64,000 nucleotides of DNA from Amycolatopsis suaedae (lineage in GTDB: Bacteria; Actinomycetota; Actinomycetes; Mycobacteriales; Pseudonocardiaceae): assembly GCF_004214935.1 (NCBI RefSeq), contig NZ_SFCC01000001.1, positions 310,001-374,000 of the forward strand, given 5' to 3'. The notes beneath the pieces are model-generated. The model made no database searches. It had not been told where the DNA came from and saw only the letters and a list, made by a program, of their open reading frames with translations. Each line of letters opens with the position of its first letter. Within the stretch, counting starts at the first letter, position 1. The translations under genes and the position numbers were made by a program. This document shows, in pieces, positions 43,703 through 52,117 of the stretch.

Positions 43703-44847
43703 CCGGGCGGGTGCTGTTCGTCGTGCCGCCGTTCGCCGGGCACGTCAACCCGACCCTCGGGGTGGGCGCCGAACTGCGGCGGCGCGGGTACACCGTCGCC
43801 TGGTGCGGTGATCCGCGGCTGGTGCCCGGCGCCTACCCGGCCGCGGTCCCCGGGCAGGCGCCCCGGCCGGACGGGCTGAGCGGCTTTCCCGCCCTGCGCC
43901 ACCTGTGGGAGCGGGTGCTGCTGCCGCTGGCCGAGGCGATGACGCCGGGGGTGCGGGCCGCCGTGGACCACTTCCGGCCGGACCTGCTCGTGGTCGACCA
44001 GCAGGCACTGGCCGGGGCCGTGGTCGCCACGTCCGCCGGGTTGCCGTGGGCGACGTCGGCCACTACCTCCGGTGAGCTGGCCGGTCCGCTGGCCGGGCTG
44101 CCCCGGGTCCGGGAGTGGCTGACCGGCCTGCTCGCCCCGCTCGGCGTCCCCGGCGACCCGAGGTTCTCGCCGCACCTGGTGCTGGCGTACACCACCCCCG
44201 AGCTGACCGGCAGCGACGCCGGTGTCCCGGTCCGCTACGTCGGGCCGGTGCCGAGGGAGGTGCAGGATGCCGGTTTCCCCTGGGAGCGGCTGGAACCGGG
44301 GTACCCGCTGGTGTACGTCACGCTCGGCACGGTCAGCGGTGGCGGTGCGCGGTTCCTCGGCGAGTGCGTCGCCGCGCTGGCGGCGCGCACGCACCTGCGG
44401 GCCGTCGTCGCCGACCCGCACGGTGTGGTGCGCGATCCGCCGGGCACGGTCCTGGTGTACCCGTGGGTGCCGCAGCCCGCGTTGCTGCGGCGGGCGGCGG
44501 CGGTGATCTGCCACGCCGGGCACAACACCACCTGCGAGGCGCTCGCGGCCGGGGTGCCGCTGGTGGTCGCGCCGATCACCGACGACCAGCCGGTGGTCGC
44601 CGAGCAGGTGGTGAACGCCGGCGCCGGTGTCCGGCTGCGGTTCCGGCACGCCACGACGGAGCGGATCGGCGGTGCCGTCGACGCCGTGCTCGCCGACCCG
44701 GGTTACCGGGAGGCGGCGCACCGGGTGCGCGTGTCGTTCGACCGGGCGGGCGGAGCCGTCGCGGCGGCGGATCACCTGGAGTGCCTGCTCCCGTCCCGCC
44801 GACGAGCTTGGCGCCAGGTCGGGTCCCGGCAAAGTCCGGGGCGGTGA
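43699..44847 (+). CDS. UGT/MGT-type glycosyltransferase
   Basis: 382 residues of the GT-B fold, GT1 family. The N-terminal acceptor domain opens VLFVVPPFAGHVNPTLGVGAELRRRGY. The C-terminal donor-binding motif WVPQPALLRRAAAVICHAGHNTTCEA continues to APITDDQP. It transfers a sugar from a nucleotide-sugar donor to a hydrophobic aglycone; the presumed acceptor is the lipid made by the synthase. GTG start in a 4-bp overlap. The last residues (QVGSRQSPGR) are encoded by a C-type intergenic repeat (CCCGGCAAAGTCCGGG), so the C-terminus may have been rewritten by repeat insertion. Confidence 0.87.
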   Translation: MTGRVLFVVPPFAGHVNPTLGVGAELRRRGYTVAWCGDPRLVPGAYPAAVPGQAPRPDGLSGFPALRHLWERVLLPLAEAMTPGVRAAVDHFRPDLLVVDQQALAGAVVATSAGLPWATSATTSGELAGPLAGLPRVREWLTGLLAPLGVPGDPRFSPHLVLAYTTPELTGSDAGVPVRYVGPVPREVQDAGFPWERLEPGYPLVYVTLGTVSGGGARFLGECVAALAARTHLRAVVADPHGVVRDPPGTVLVYPWVPQPALLRRAAAVICHAGHNTTCEALAAGVPLVVAPITDDQPVVAEQVVNAGAGVRLRFRHATTERIGGAVDAVLADPGYREAAHRVRVSFDRAGGAVAAADHLECLLPSRRRAWRQVGSRQSPGR

Positions 44848-44885
44848 TCGTGCGCGAGCGTGGAACTCGCGTACCGGAACGGAGA

Positions 44886-44971
44886 ACTCGCGTGCACGAG
44901 CGTTGATTTCATACCGTGGGACACGCCTCCCACACCGCGGCCCCGCGAGTCCCACCTTCGTGCACGCGAGT
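44886..44971. repeat. D-type inverted repeat
   Basis: ACTCGCGTGCACGA (44886-44899) and its exact complement (44958-44971), separated by 58 bp. Similar words recur on either side and once near 20715. Confidence 0.6.
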
Positions 44972-45222
44972 CCCACCCTCCCGCACTCGAACTCCACCTT
45001 CACGCACGCCACCGGCACTACGTGAGAACCGGCGTCCACATCGTGAGTTCTGCGTTCGGGTACGCGACTTCCGGGCTCGGCGCCACCCACGTCGCCGTGC
45101 CGGGCCCGTGCTTGGCGGCGGATGAGCAAGACCGCCGCCGCCGGGTTGGCGTGGCGGACAAGAAATCCGGTGCCCGCGGGCCCGGCGCCGGCAAGGTGTT
45201 GTTCCTCGGCGTACCCGTAAGT

Positions 45223-45239
45223 AACGTCCGAAAAACGTT
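45223..45239. promoter_or_regulatory. Inverted repeat upstream of the mce operon
   Basis: AACGT-N7-ACGTT, centred about 33 bp before the first start codon. Candidate operator or part of the promoter. It shares the N7 spacing but not the arms of the TTGTC-N7-GACAA sites. Confidence 0.3.
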
Positions 45240-45263
45240 GGCACAACGGCAGATTGGCGCATC

Positions 45264-46403
45264 ATGAAGGCAGCGTTGCCATACCGGCTGACGGCGTGTG
45301 TGGCCGTCGTCGTGGCGGTGCTCGCCGGTGCCCTGCTGGTGTCGCTGCCCGCCCACGGGGGCCCGGTGACCGAACCGAGGGTCGCCACCTGCGACCTGCC
45401 GGGCGGACCGGTCGAGGTACCCGCCGAGCTGACCGCCGTCTTCCCCGACGAGGCCGCCGGGCACTTCACCGCCCAGCTGCGCGTCACGCTGACCCTGCCC
45501 GCCCCGGCGATGGACACCCTGCGTCCCGGCGCGACAGTGGCGGCCGACGTCCGCGTCGCCGTCCGCCAGGGTGGGTCCACTCAGGACGTCGCGGCCACCG
45601 GGCTGTCCACAACGGACATCAGGCAACCGGACGTCACCCTCACCGGCGAGCTGCCCGCCGTCCCGATCCGCCCCGGCAGCGAGGCCGTCGTCGAACTCAC
45701 CGGCCTCACCCCGGTCCTGCCCGCCGGACCGTGCACCGCCGACGCACCCCGCCGCGAACTGGCCAGGATCGCCGCCAAACCCGAACCGCGAGTACAGGCC
45801 TGCCCGGGTGCCGTGTGCACCAGCCTCAAGGTCGAGGGCACCTCCCGCGTCGCCAAACTCGGCTCGGACATCGTCCTGGAACCGGGCCGCTTCGAGGCGG
45901 TGGCCTACTTCGACGGCCCGGAGCCCGGCTGGCCGCTCCGGCTGGAGGGCGAGCTGAACCTGCCGCCCGTCGACGCCTACTTCGTCGTCTTCCGCTTCAT
46001 GCCCTCCACCAGCCGCGTCGCCTTCTTGCCGCGGGGCAAGGCGACCGGCAAGGGCCGCATCGTCACGCCGCCCGGCGTTCAGTGCAATGGTCTGTGCGTC
46101 GAGGTCGACATGATCATCAAGCTCGACATCAAGCTCAGCGACGTCGAACAGGACGGGGTACCGCTGCGGGTGGGCGACAGGTGTGCCACCGCGACCCCCG
46201 CCGAGATCCCGATGCGTGGTGTCATCGCCGGGATCGGCGGGCCGCCGGGGACGAAGAGCGAGTTCCGCGCGCGCTACGCCATTCCGTCCTACGGCGGTTG
46301 CGGCACCGCGGAGAACCTCGACCGGCTGTTCACCGGCCTCGTCTCCGGGCCGGGCAACGAGCTGCACTCCATCCTCACCACCCTGCCGCCGGGGGCGCCG
46401 TGA
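45264..46403 (+). CDS. Secreted DUF6801-type protein, first gene of the mce operon
   Basis: 379 residues. A signal peptide or N-terminal anchor (ACVAVVVAVLAGALLVSLPAHG) precedes a domain with CDLPGGPVEVPAELTAVFPDEAAGHF, comparable to the DUF6801 domain of the protein at 31242. The C-terminal domain ends AIPSYGGCGTAENLDRLFTGLVSGPGN, again matching that paralogue, but the GDPA linker is absent. The stop overlaps the YrbE start by 4 bp, which strongly suggests it works with the Mce transporter in the cell envelope, perhaps as a periplasmic lipid-binding partner (inference). Confidence 0.75.
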   Translation: MKAALPYRLTACVAVVVAVLAGALLVSLPAHGGPVTEPRVATCDLPGGPVEVPAELTAVFPDEAAGHFTAQLRVTLTLPAPAMDTLRPGATVAADVRVAVRQGGSTQDVAATGLSTTDIRQPDVTLTGELPAVPIRPGSEAVVELTGLTPVLPAGPCTADAPRRELARIAAKPEPRVQACPGAVCTSLKVEGTSRVAKLGSDIVLEPGRFEAVAYFDGPEPGWPLRLEGELNLPPVDAYFVVFRFMPSTSRVAFLPRGKATGKGRIVTPPGVQCNGLCVEVDMIIKLDIKLSDVEQDGVPLRVGDRCATATPAEIPMRGVIAGIGGPPGTKSEFRARYAIPSYGGCGTAENLDRLFTGLVSGPGNELHSILTTLPPGAP

Positions 46404-47167
46404 ACGTGACGGCACCGGCCCGCGAGTTCGGCCGCCTGTTCTCACTCGGCCTCGACGTCACGGCCGGGATGTTCCGGCGCCCGTTCCAGCTACGCGAGTT
46501 CGTCCAGCAGTTCTGGTTCGTCGCCAGCGTCTCGATCCTGCCCGCCATGCTCGTGTCGATCCCGTTCGGCGCCGTGCTGACGTTGCAGCTCGGCTCGCTG
46601 ACCGCCCAGATCGGCGCCGAGTCGTTCAACGGCGCCGCCAGCGTCCTCGCCGTCATCCAGCAGGCCAGCCCGATCGTCACCACCCTCGTCGTGGCCGGCG
46701 CCGGTGGTTGCGCGATCTGCGCCGACCTCGGATCCCGCACCATCCGCGAGGAGATCGACGCGATGGAGGTGCTCGGCGTCTCCCCGGTGCACCGGCTGGT
46801 CGTGCCGAGGGTGCTCGCGTCCATGGCCGCGGCGGTGCTGCTCAACGGCCTGGTCAGCGTCGTCGGCGTGCTCGGCGGGTACGTCTTCAACGTCGTCCTG
46901 CAGGACGGCACGCCGGGCGCGTTCGTGGCCAGCTTCTCCGCGCTCGCCCAGCCGTCGGACCTGTGGGTGAGCGAACTCAAGGCGCTGATATTCGGCTTCA
47001 TCGCCGGGCTGGTCGCGTCCTACCGCGGCCTCAACCCGAAAGGCGGTCCCAAGGGCGTCGGTGACGTGGTGAACCAGTCGGTGGTGATCACGTTCCTGCT
47101 GCTGTTCTTCGTCAACCTCGTGATCACCGTGCTGTACCTGCGATTCGTGCCGCCGAAGGGAACCTGA
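46400..47167 (+). CDS. yrbEA: YrbE/MlaE-family ABC permease A of the mce operon
   Basis: 255 residues with about five hydrophobic helices. The permease signature includes FWFVASVSILPAMLVSIPFGAVLTLQ and the ATPase-coupling motif IREEIDAMEVLGVSPVHRLVVPR. It forms, with the next gene product, the membrane channel part of an MlaE-like importer for lipids. The cognate ATPase (MceG/Mkl type) is not in the window, as is normal for actinobacteria, where it is encoded elsewhere. GTG start in a 4-bp overlap with the DUF6801-type gene. Confidence 0.93.
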   Translation: MNVTAPAREFGRLFSLGLDVTAGMFRRPFQLREFVQQFWFVASVSILPAMLVSIPFGAVLTLQLGSLTAQIGAESFNGAASVLAVIQQASPIVTTLVVAGAGGCAICADLGSRTIREEIDAMEVLGVSPVHRLVVPRVLASMAAAVLLNGLVSVVGVLGGYVFNVVLQDGTPGAFVASFSALAQPSDLWVSELKALIFGFIAGLVASYRGLNPKGGPKGVGDVVNQSVVITFLLLFFVNLVITVLYLRFVPPKGT

Positions 47168-47168
47168 C

Positions 47169-47978
47169 GTGACCACGCGTGCCGGCGACTCGATGGCCAG
47201 GCTGGGCGACCAGCTCACCTTCTACCTGCGGGTGCTGGGCTGGGTGCCGTTCGCCGTGCGCCGCTACCTGCGCGAGGTGGTGCGCCTGCTCGGTGAGGTC
47301 AGCTTCGGCAGCGGCGCGCTCGCGGTCATCGGCGGCACCGTCGGCGTCATGGTGGGCCTGTGCGTGTTCACCGGCACGGTCGTGGGCCTGTCCGGCTACT
47401 CGGCACTGGACCAGATCGGCACGGCCGCCCTGTCCGGGTTCGTCTCCGCGTACTTCAACACCAGGGAGATCGCGCCCCTGGTGGCGGCGCTGGCGCTGTC
47501 GTCGACGGTGGGATCCGGCTTCACCGCGCAGCTGGGCGCGATGCGGATCAACGAGGAGATCGACGCGCTGGAGGTGATGGCGATCCGCAGCGTGCCCTAC
47601 CTGGTGACCACCAGGGTCGTCGCCGGATTCGTGGCCATCGTGCCGCTCTACGTCATCGGCCTGCTGACCTCCTACCTGGCCTCCCGCACGGTCACCGTGG
47701 TGTTCAACGGCCAGTCCGGCGGCACCTACGACCACTACTTCAGCCTGTTCCTGCCGCCGGAGGACGTGTTGTACTCCTTCGCCAAGGTGCTGGTGTTCAG
47801 CGTCGGCATCATCCTGACCCACTGCTACTACGGCTTCCGCGCCGCCGGCGGGCCCGCAGGCGTGGGCGTCGCCGTCGGCCGGTCGGTGCGGACGTCCATC
47901 GTGCTCGTGGCCGTACTGGACTTCTTCCTCAGCCTCGCGCTCTGGGGCGCGACGACCACGGTGCGGGTCGCGGGATGA
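47169..47978 (+). CDS. yrbEB: YrbE/MlaE-family ABC permease B of the mce operon
   Basis: 269 residues, second permease half. It has the coupling motif INEEIDALEVMAIRSVPYLVTTRV, hydrophobic helices (FGSGALAVIGGTVGVMVGLCVF; VAGFVAIVPLYVIGLLTSYL) and DHYFSLFLPPEDVLYSFAKVLVF. Pairs with YrbEA. It starts at GTG one base after the preceding stop, and its own stop overlaps the MceA start by 4 bp. Confidence 0.93.
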   Translation: MTTRAGDSMARLGDQLTFYLRVLGWVPFAVRRYLREVVRLLGEVSFGSGALAVIGGTVGVMVGLCVFTGTVVGLSGYSALDQIGTAALSGFVSAYFNTREIAPLVAALALSSTVGSGFTAQLGAMRINEEIDALEVMAIRSVPYLVTTRVVAGFVAIVPLYVIGLLTSYLASRTVTVVFNGQSGGTYDHYFSLFLPPEDVLYSFAKVLVFSVGIILTHCYYGFRAAGGPAGVGVAVGRSVRTSIVLVAVLDFFLSLALWGATTTVRVAG

Positions 47979-49120
47979 GCGCCCGGCTGCGCGCGCAGGC
48001 ACTCGGCGTCGCCTTCGTCGTCCTGTTGGGACTGCTGGGCTGGTTCGCCGTCGCCGTCTACGACAAGGCGTTCACCGACACGGCCACCGTCACCCTGCGC
48101 ACCGACCGGGTCGGCACCCAGCTGCGGCCGGGCGCCGACGTGAAGGCACGCGGGGTCGTCGTCGGCTCGGTCGGCGCCGTCGAGCCGACCGCGCAAGGTG
48201 TCGACGTCACACTCGACCTGCGGCCGGAGTCGCTGGACTCGTTGCCGGCCAACGTGTCGGCCCGGCTGCTGCCCAAGACGTTGTTCGGGCAGCGGTTCGT
48301 CGACCTCGTCCTGCCCGAACGGGAAACCGGGCGGCTGGACGCCGGTGCGGTCATCGACCAGGACCGCACCAGCAGGGCCATCGAGCTGGAGAAGGCGCTG
48401 CGCGACCTGATGCCGCTGCTACAGGCCGTCCAGCCGCACAAGCTCGCCGGCACTCTCGGCGCGGTGTCCAGCTCGCTGGACGGCAGGGGCGGGCAGCTCG
48501 GCGAGACGCTGACCGGGCTCAACGCCTACCTGAGCAAGCTGACCCCGGCGATGCCGCAGATCCAGGACGACATCACCGCACTGGCCGACACGCTGGCCGT
48601 CTACCAGGACGTCGCGCCGGACATCGTCGCCGCACTGGCCGAGCTGACCACGACCAGCCGCACCATCGAACAGCAACGCACCGGCCTCGCCGACCTGCTC
48701 GGCACGCTCACCACGGCGGCGTCCGATCTGGACGGTTTCCTGCGCGCCAACCAGGGCAGCATCATCGGGCTGTCCGCGAGCAGCCGTCCCACCCTGGAAC
48801 TGCTCGCCCGGCACAGCGCCGAGTTCCCGTGCCTGTTCGCCGCGCTCACCGAACTCAAGCCCCGCGCCGACGCGGCTCTCGGCGCCGGGACCGACCGGCC
48901 GGGGCTGCACATTCAGCTCACCGTCAAGCCCCCAGTGCCGGGCCCCCGACCGGCGCCGCCTGCGGGCGGCTGCCCGGCCGTAGGCGGCGCTTCCACCTCG
49001 TCCGGCCTGGTCACCGAGCTGATCGCCCAGGCACAGGGCATGTCCCCGGCCGACGTTCCCACCTGGGGCGACCTCCTGGTCGGCCCGCTCTACCGCGGCG
49101 CGGAGGTGACGTTGCGATGA
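47975..49120 (+). CDS. mceA: Mce family protein A
   Basis: 381 residues. An N-terminal membrane anchor (LGVAFVVLLGLLGWFAVAVYDKAF) precedes the MCE/MlaD domain (about 36-115; GTQLRPGADVKARGVVVGSV), followed by a long helical region (LNAYLSKLTPAMPQIQDDITALADTLAVYQ) and a C-terminal domain ending GPLYRGAEVTLR, typical of MceA. It forms one of six rings or tubes that carry hydrophobic substrates across the envelope. ATG overlaps the YrbEB stop. Confidence 0.9.
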   Translation: MSARLRAQALGVAFVVLLGLLGWFAVAVYDKAFTDTATVTLRTDRVGTQLRPGADVKARGVVVGSVGAVEPTAQGVDVTLDLRPESLDSLPANVSARLLPKTLFGQRFVDLVLPERETGRLDAGAVIDQDRTSRAIELEKALRDLMPLLQAVQPHKLAGTLGAVSSSLDGRGGQLGETLTGLNAYLSKLTPAMPQIQDDITALADTLAVYQDVAPDIVAALAELTTTSRTIEQQRTGLADLLGTLTTAASDLDGFLRANQGSIIGLSASSRPTLELLARHSAEFPCLFAALTELKPRADAALGAGTDRPGLHIQLTVKPPVPGPRPAPPAGGCPAVGGASTSSGLVTELIAQAQGMSPADVPTWGDLLVGPLYRGAEVTLR

Positions 49121-50142
49121 GGCGCATGCTCGGCCCGATGCTCAAAGGGCTGGTGTTCACAGTGGTCACCGGCCTGGCGACCATCCTGCTGGGACTGGCC
49201 ATCATGAGCGGCGGCGGTGGTGGCGCGACCGGCACCGCCTACGTCGCCCGGTTCACCGACGTCACCTCGCTCAACCCCGGCGACGACGTCCGCATGGCCG
49301 GCGTGCGGGTCGGCAGCGTCGTCGAGGTGCGGGTGGCCGACCGCAGGGTCGCGGAGGTCGAGTTCGCCCTCGACGGGGACCGCCGGATCCCGGCGACGAC
49401 GACCGCCACCATCAAGTTCCGCAACCTGGTCGGGCAGCGCTACATCGCGTTGGACTCCGACCCCGGCGTTCCGGCCGGGCTGCTGCCACCAGGCGGGCTC
49501 ATCCCACTGGAACGCACCCGCCCGGCGCTGGACCTGACGGCGATGCTGAACGGGTTCAAGCCACTGTTCCGGGCGCTGAACCCGGACCAGGTCAACGCGC
49601 TGGCCCAGCAGGTGGTCCAGGTGCTGCAGGGGGAGGGCGGCACCGTGGAGAGCCTCGTCCGGCACACCGCGTCGCTGACCAGCACACTGGCCGACCGCGA
49701 TCGCGTGATCGGGCAGGTGATCATCAACCTGGACACCGTGCTGTCCGACGTGGCCGCCCGGGACGAACGGCTGTCCGGCCTGGTCGGCACCACGCAGGAG
49801 CTGGTGTCCGGCCTGGCCCGCGACGCCGGGCCGATCGGCGAGGCGATCTCCGGGCTGTCCGCGCTGACCACCAGCACCGCCGACCTGCTCGGCCGGGGCA
49901 GGCAACCGCTCAAGGCCGACATCGCCGCGCTGGGGGAGCTGGCCACCACACTCGCCGACAACACCCCGGTGTTCGAGGAGTTCATCCGCGCACTGCCGCT
50001 GAAGTACGAGGCCATCGGCCGCGTCGCCTCCTACGGCGGCTGGACCAACCTGTTCCTGTGCCTGGCGTCCTCCGACGCGCCACCCGCTCCCGGCGGCCCG
50101 CCGGTCGGCATCCCGCTGACCGAGGCGAGGTGCCTGCGATGA
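49117..50142 (+). CDS. mceB: Mce family protein B
   Basis: 341 residues. N-terminal anchor (GLVFTVVTGLATILLGLAIM), MCE domain (FTDVTSLNPGDDVRMAGVRVGSV), helical middle, and a short C-terminus ending GWTNLFLCLASSD with a conserved cysteine. Part of the hexameric Mce assembly predicted for lipid transport. ATG in a 4-bp overlap with mceA. Confidence 0.9.
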   Translation: MRRMLGPMLKGLVFTVVTGLATILLGLAIMSGGGGGATGTAYVARFTDVTSLNPGDDVRMAGVRVGSVVEVRVADRRVAEVEFALDGDRRIPATTTATIKFRNLVGQRYIALDSDPGVPAGLLPPGGLIPLERTRPALDLTAMLNGFKPLFRALNPDQVNALAQQVVQVLQGEGGTVESLVRHTASLTSTLADRDRVIGQVIINLDTVLSDVAARDERLSGLVGTTQELVSGLARDAGPIGEAISGLSALTTSTADLLGRGRQPLKADIAALGELATTLADNTPVFEEFIRALPLKYEAIGRVASYGGWTNLFLCLASSDAPPAPGGPPVGIPLTEARCLR

Positions 50143-51116
50143 AACGGTTCAGCGAGCGCAACCCGGTCCGCGTCGGCGTCGTCGGCGGGGTGCTGATGCT
50201 GGCCGCCGGCCTGCTGACGTTCTACGCCGGGGAACTGCCGGGCGTCGGCGGCACCACCTACACCGCCCAGTTCCGCGAGGCCGCCGGGCTCAAGGCGGGC
50301 GACGAGGTGCGGGTGGCCGGGGTGAAGGTCGGCGAGGTGGACGACGTCGAGCTGACCGGCCGCCACGTCACCGTCACCTTCGAGTCGCAGGTGTGGCTGG
50401 GCGACCGGACGTCGGCCGCCATCAAGATCAAGACCTTGCTGGGTCAGAAGAACCTCGTGCTCGACCCGCTCGGCACCGGCGAGCTGACCGACGCGATCCC
50501 GCTGGACCGCACGATGACGCCCTACGACGTCAACGACGCGTTCGGCGAACTCGCCACCACGGTCGGCAAGCTCGACACCAACCAGCTCGCGGAGAGTTTC
50601 CGGGTGCTGTCCGGGACGTTCTCCGCGGCGAGCCCGGAGGACGTCCGGGCCACGCTGCGGGGGCTGGCCGAGCTGTCCACCGTGATTTCGTCACGTGACG
50701 CCGAACTGAAGTCGCTGCTGGGCAACCTCGGCACGGTGAGCCGGACGGTCGCCGAGCGCACGGGCGAGTTCCAGCGGCTGATCACCGACGGGGGAGTGCT
50801 GCTCGACGAGCTGAACCGGCGGCGGCAGGCGATCGCGTCGCTGCTCACCGGCACCCAGGAGCTGTCGCGGCAGATATCCGGCCTGGTGGCCGACAACCGG
50901 GCCCAGCTCGGCCCGGCGCTGGAGCAGCTGGACCGGGTGACCGAGGTGCTGCGGCGCAACCAGTCCGAACTGGACCGCAGCCTGCGGCTGGCCGGGCCGT
51001 TCTACCGCCTGCTCGGCAACGTCGTGCGGACCGGCCCGTGGCTGGACACCTACCTCTGCGGACTCGTCCCCGCCCCGGGCGGGGGCTGCGTCCCACCGAA
51101 ACCGGGAGGCCGCTGA
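50139..51116 (+). CDS. mceC: Mce family protein C
   Basis: 325 residues. Anchor (RVGVVGGVLMLAAGLLTFYAG), MCE domain (FREAAGLKAGDEVRVAGVKVGEVDDV) and a long helical part (VISSRDAELKSLLGNLGTVSRTVAERTGEF), ending PWLDTYLCGLVPAPGGGCVPP. Same organisation and coupling as its neighbours. The stop TGA overlaps the mceD ATG by one base. Confidence 0.9.
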   Translation: MKRFSERNPVRVGVVGGVLMLAAGLLTFYAGELPGVGGTTYTAQFREAAGLKAGDEVRVAGVKVGEVDDVELTGRHVTVTFESQVWLGDRTSAAIKIKTLLGQKNLVLDPLGTGELTDAIPLDRTMTPYDVNDAFGELATTVGKLDTNQLAESFRVLSGTFSAASPEDVRATLRGLAELSTVISSRDAELKSLLGNLGTVSRTVAERTGEFQRLITDGGVLLDELNRRRQAIASLLTGTQELSRQISGLVADNRAQLGPALEQLDRVTEVLRRNQSELDRSLRLAGPFYRLLGNVVRTGPWLDTYLCGLVPAPGGGCVPPKPGGR

Positions 51117-52117
51117 TGCGAGCGACACGGTGGGTGGCGCTGGCCGCCACCGCGGTGGTGCTGGCCGCCGCGGGTGGCTGGGCCCTGCTGACCGGCGGCT
51201 CGACCACGGTGACGGCCTACTTCACCGCCGCGGTCGGCCTCTACCCGGGCTCGGACGTGCGGGTGCTGGGCGTCGCGGTGGGCACGGTCGACGCCGTCGA
51301 ACCGGAGGGACAGCGCGTCCGGGTCACCATGTCGCTGGACCCCGGCGTCGCCGTCCCGGCCGACGCCGGGGCGCTGGTGGTCACGCCCAGCCTGGTCAGC
51401 GACCGCTACGTGCAACTCGCGCCGGTCTACGAGACCGGCCCGCGGCTGGCCGGCGGTGCGGTCATTCCCGAGTCCCGCACCGTCGTGCCGGTCGAACTGG
51501 ACCAGCTGTTCACCAGCCTGGAGAAGCTGACCGTCGCGCTCGGGCCGGACGGTGCCAACCGCGACGGCGCGCTGAGCGAACTGCTCGACAGCGGCGCGCA
51601 GGTGCTCGGCGGAACCGGGCGCGACCTCAACCGGACGATCGCCGAGCTGGGCAAGGCGACCCGGACCCTGTCCGGCTCCGAGGAGGACCTGTTCTCCACT
51701 GTGGACAGCCTGCAGCGGTTCACCGGCATGCTGGCCGCCTACGACCAGCAGGTCCGCACGTTCGACAACCTGCTCGGCACCGTCACCCGCTTCCTCGCCG
51801 ACGACCGCGACGACTTCGCCGCCGCACTGAGCGAGCTGGCCGGCGCGCTGGGCACGATCAGCGGGTTCATCAACGACAACCGCGCCCGCATCAAGTCCAA
51901 TGTGGACAAACTAGCCGGGACGACGACGTTGCTGGCCCAGCAACGCGAGTCGCTGGCCGAGGCGCTCGACCGCGCGCCGGGTGCGCTGACCGGCCTGCTC
52001 GGCGCCTACGACCCGGAGCGGGGAACCGTCGACGTGCGGACCAACCTCGCCGAGTTCGCCTACGGCCAGGGTGCTCCCGCGCTGCCGCTGCCGTCGGCCG
52101 AGGGAGGTGGCCGGTGA
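51116..52117 (+). CDS. mceD: Mce family protein D
   Basis: 333 residues. Anchor (VALAATAVVLAAAGGWALLT), MCE domain (FTAAVGLYPGSDVRVLGVAVGTVDAV) and a helical region through about residue 300. The Pro-rich tail seen in some MceD proteins is absent. Coupled to mceC by a TGATG overlap and to mceE by a GTGA overlap. Confidence 0.9.
   Translation: MRATRWVALAATAVVLAAAGGWALLTGGSTTVTAYFTAAVGLYPGSDVRVLGVAVGTVDAVEPEGQRVRVTMSLDPGVAVPADAGALVVTPSLVSDRYVQLAPVYETGPRLAGGAVIPESRTVVPVELDQLFTSLEKLTVALGPDGANRDGALSELLDSGAQVLGGTGRDLNRTIAELGKATRTLSGSEEDLFSTVDSLQRFTGMLAAYDQQVRTFDNLLGTVTRFLADDRDDFAAALSELAGALGTISGFINDNRARIKSNVDKLAGTTTLLAQQRESLAEALDRAPGALTGLLGAYDPERGTVDVRTNLAEFAYGQGAPALPLPSAEGGGR

Larger units (their letters stand above)
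44848..45263. other. Gap between synthase and mce operons with D-type repeats
   Basis: 416 bp, no supported gene. The left half consists of short related words (GAACTCGCGT, GCGAGTCCCACC, GTGAGTTCTGCGTTC) in both orientations. The right end is the likely mce-operon promoter with the AACGT/ACGTT pair (45223-45239). Confidence 0.6.

Noticed and set aside
44860-45267. Open frames in the gap before the mce operon
   Set aside because: Made of short inverted words; no start context, no recognisable protein.
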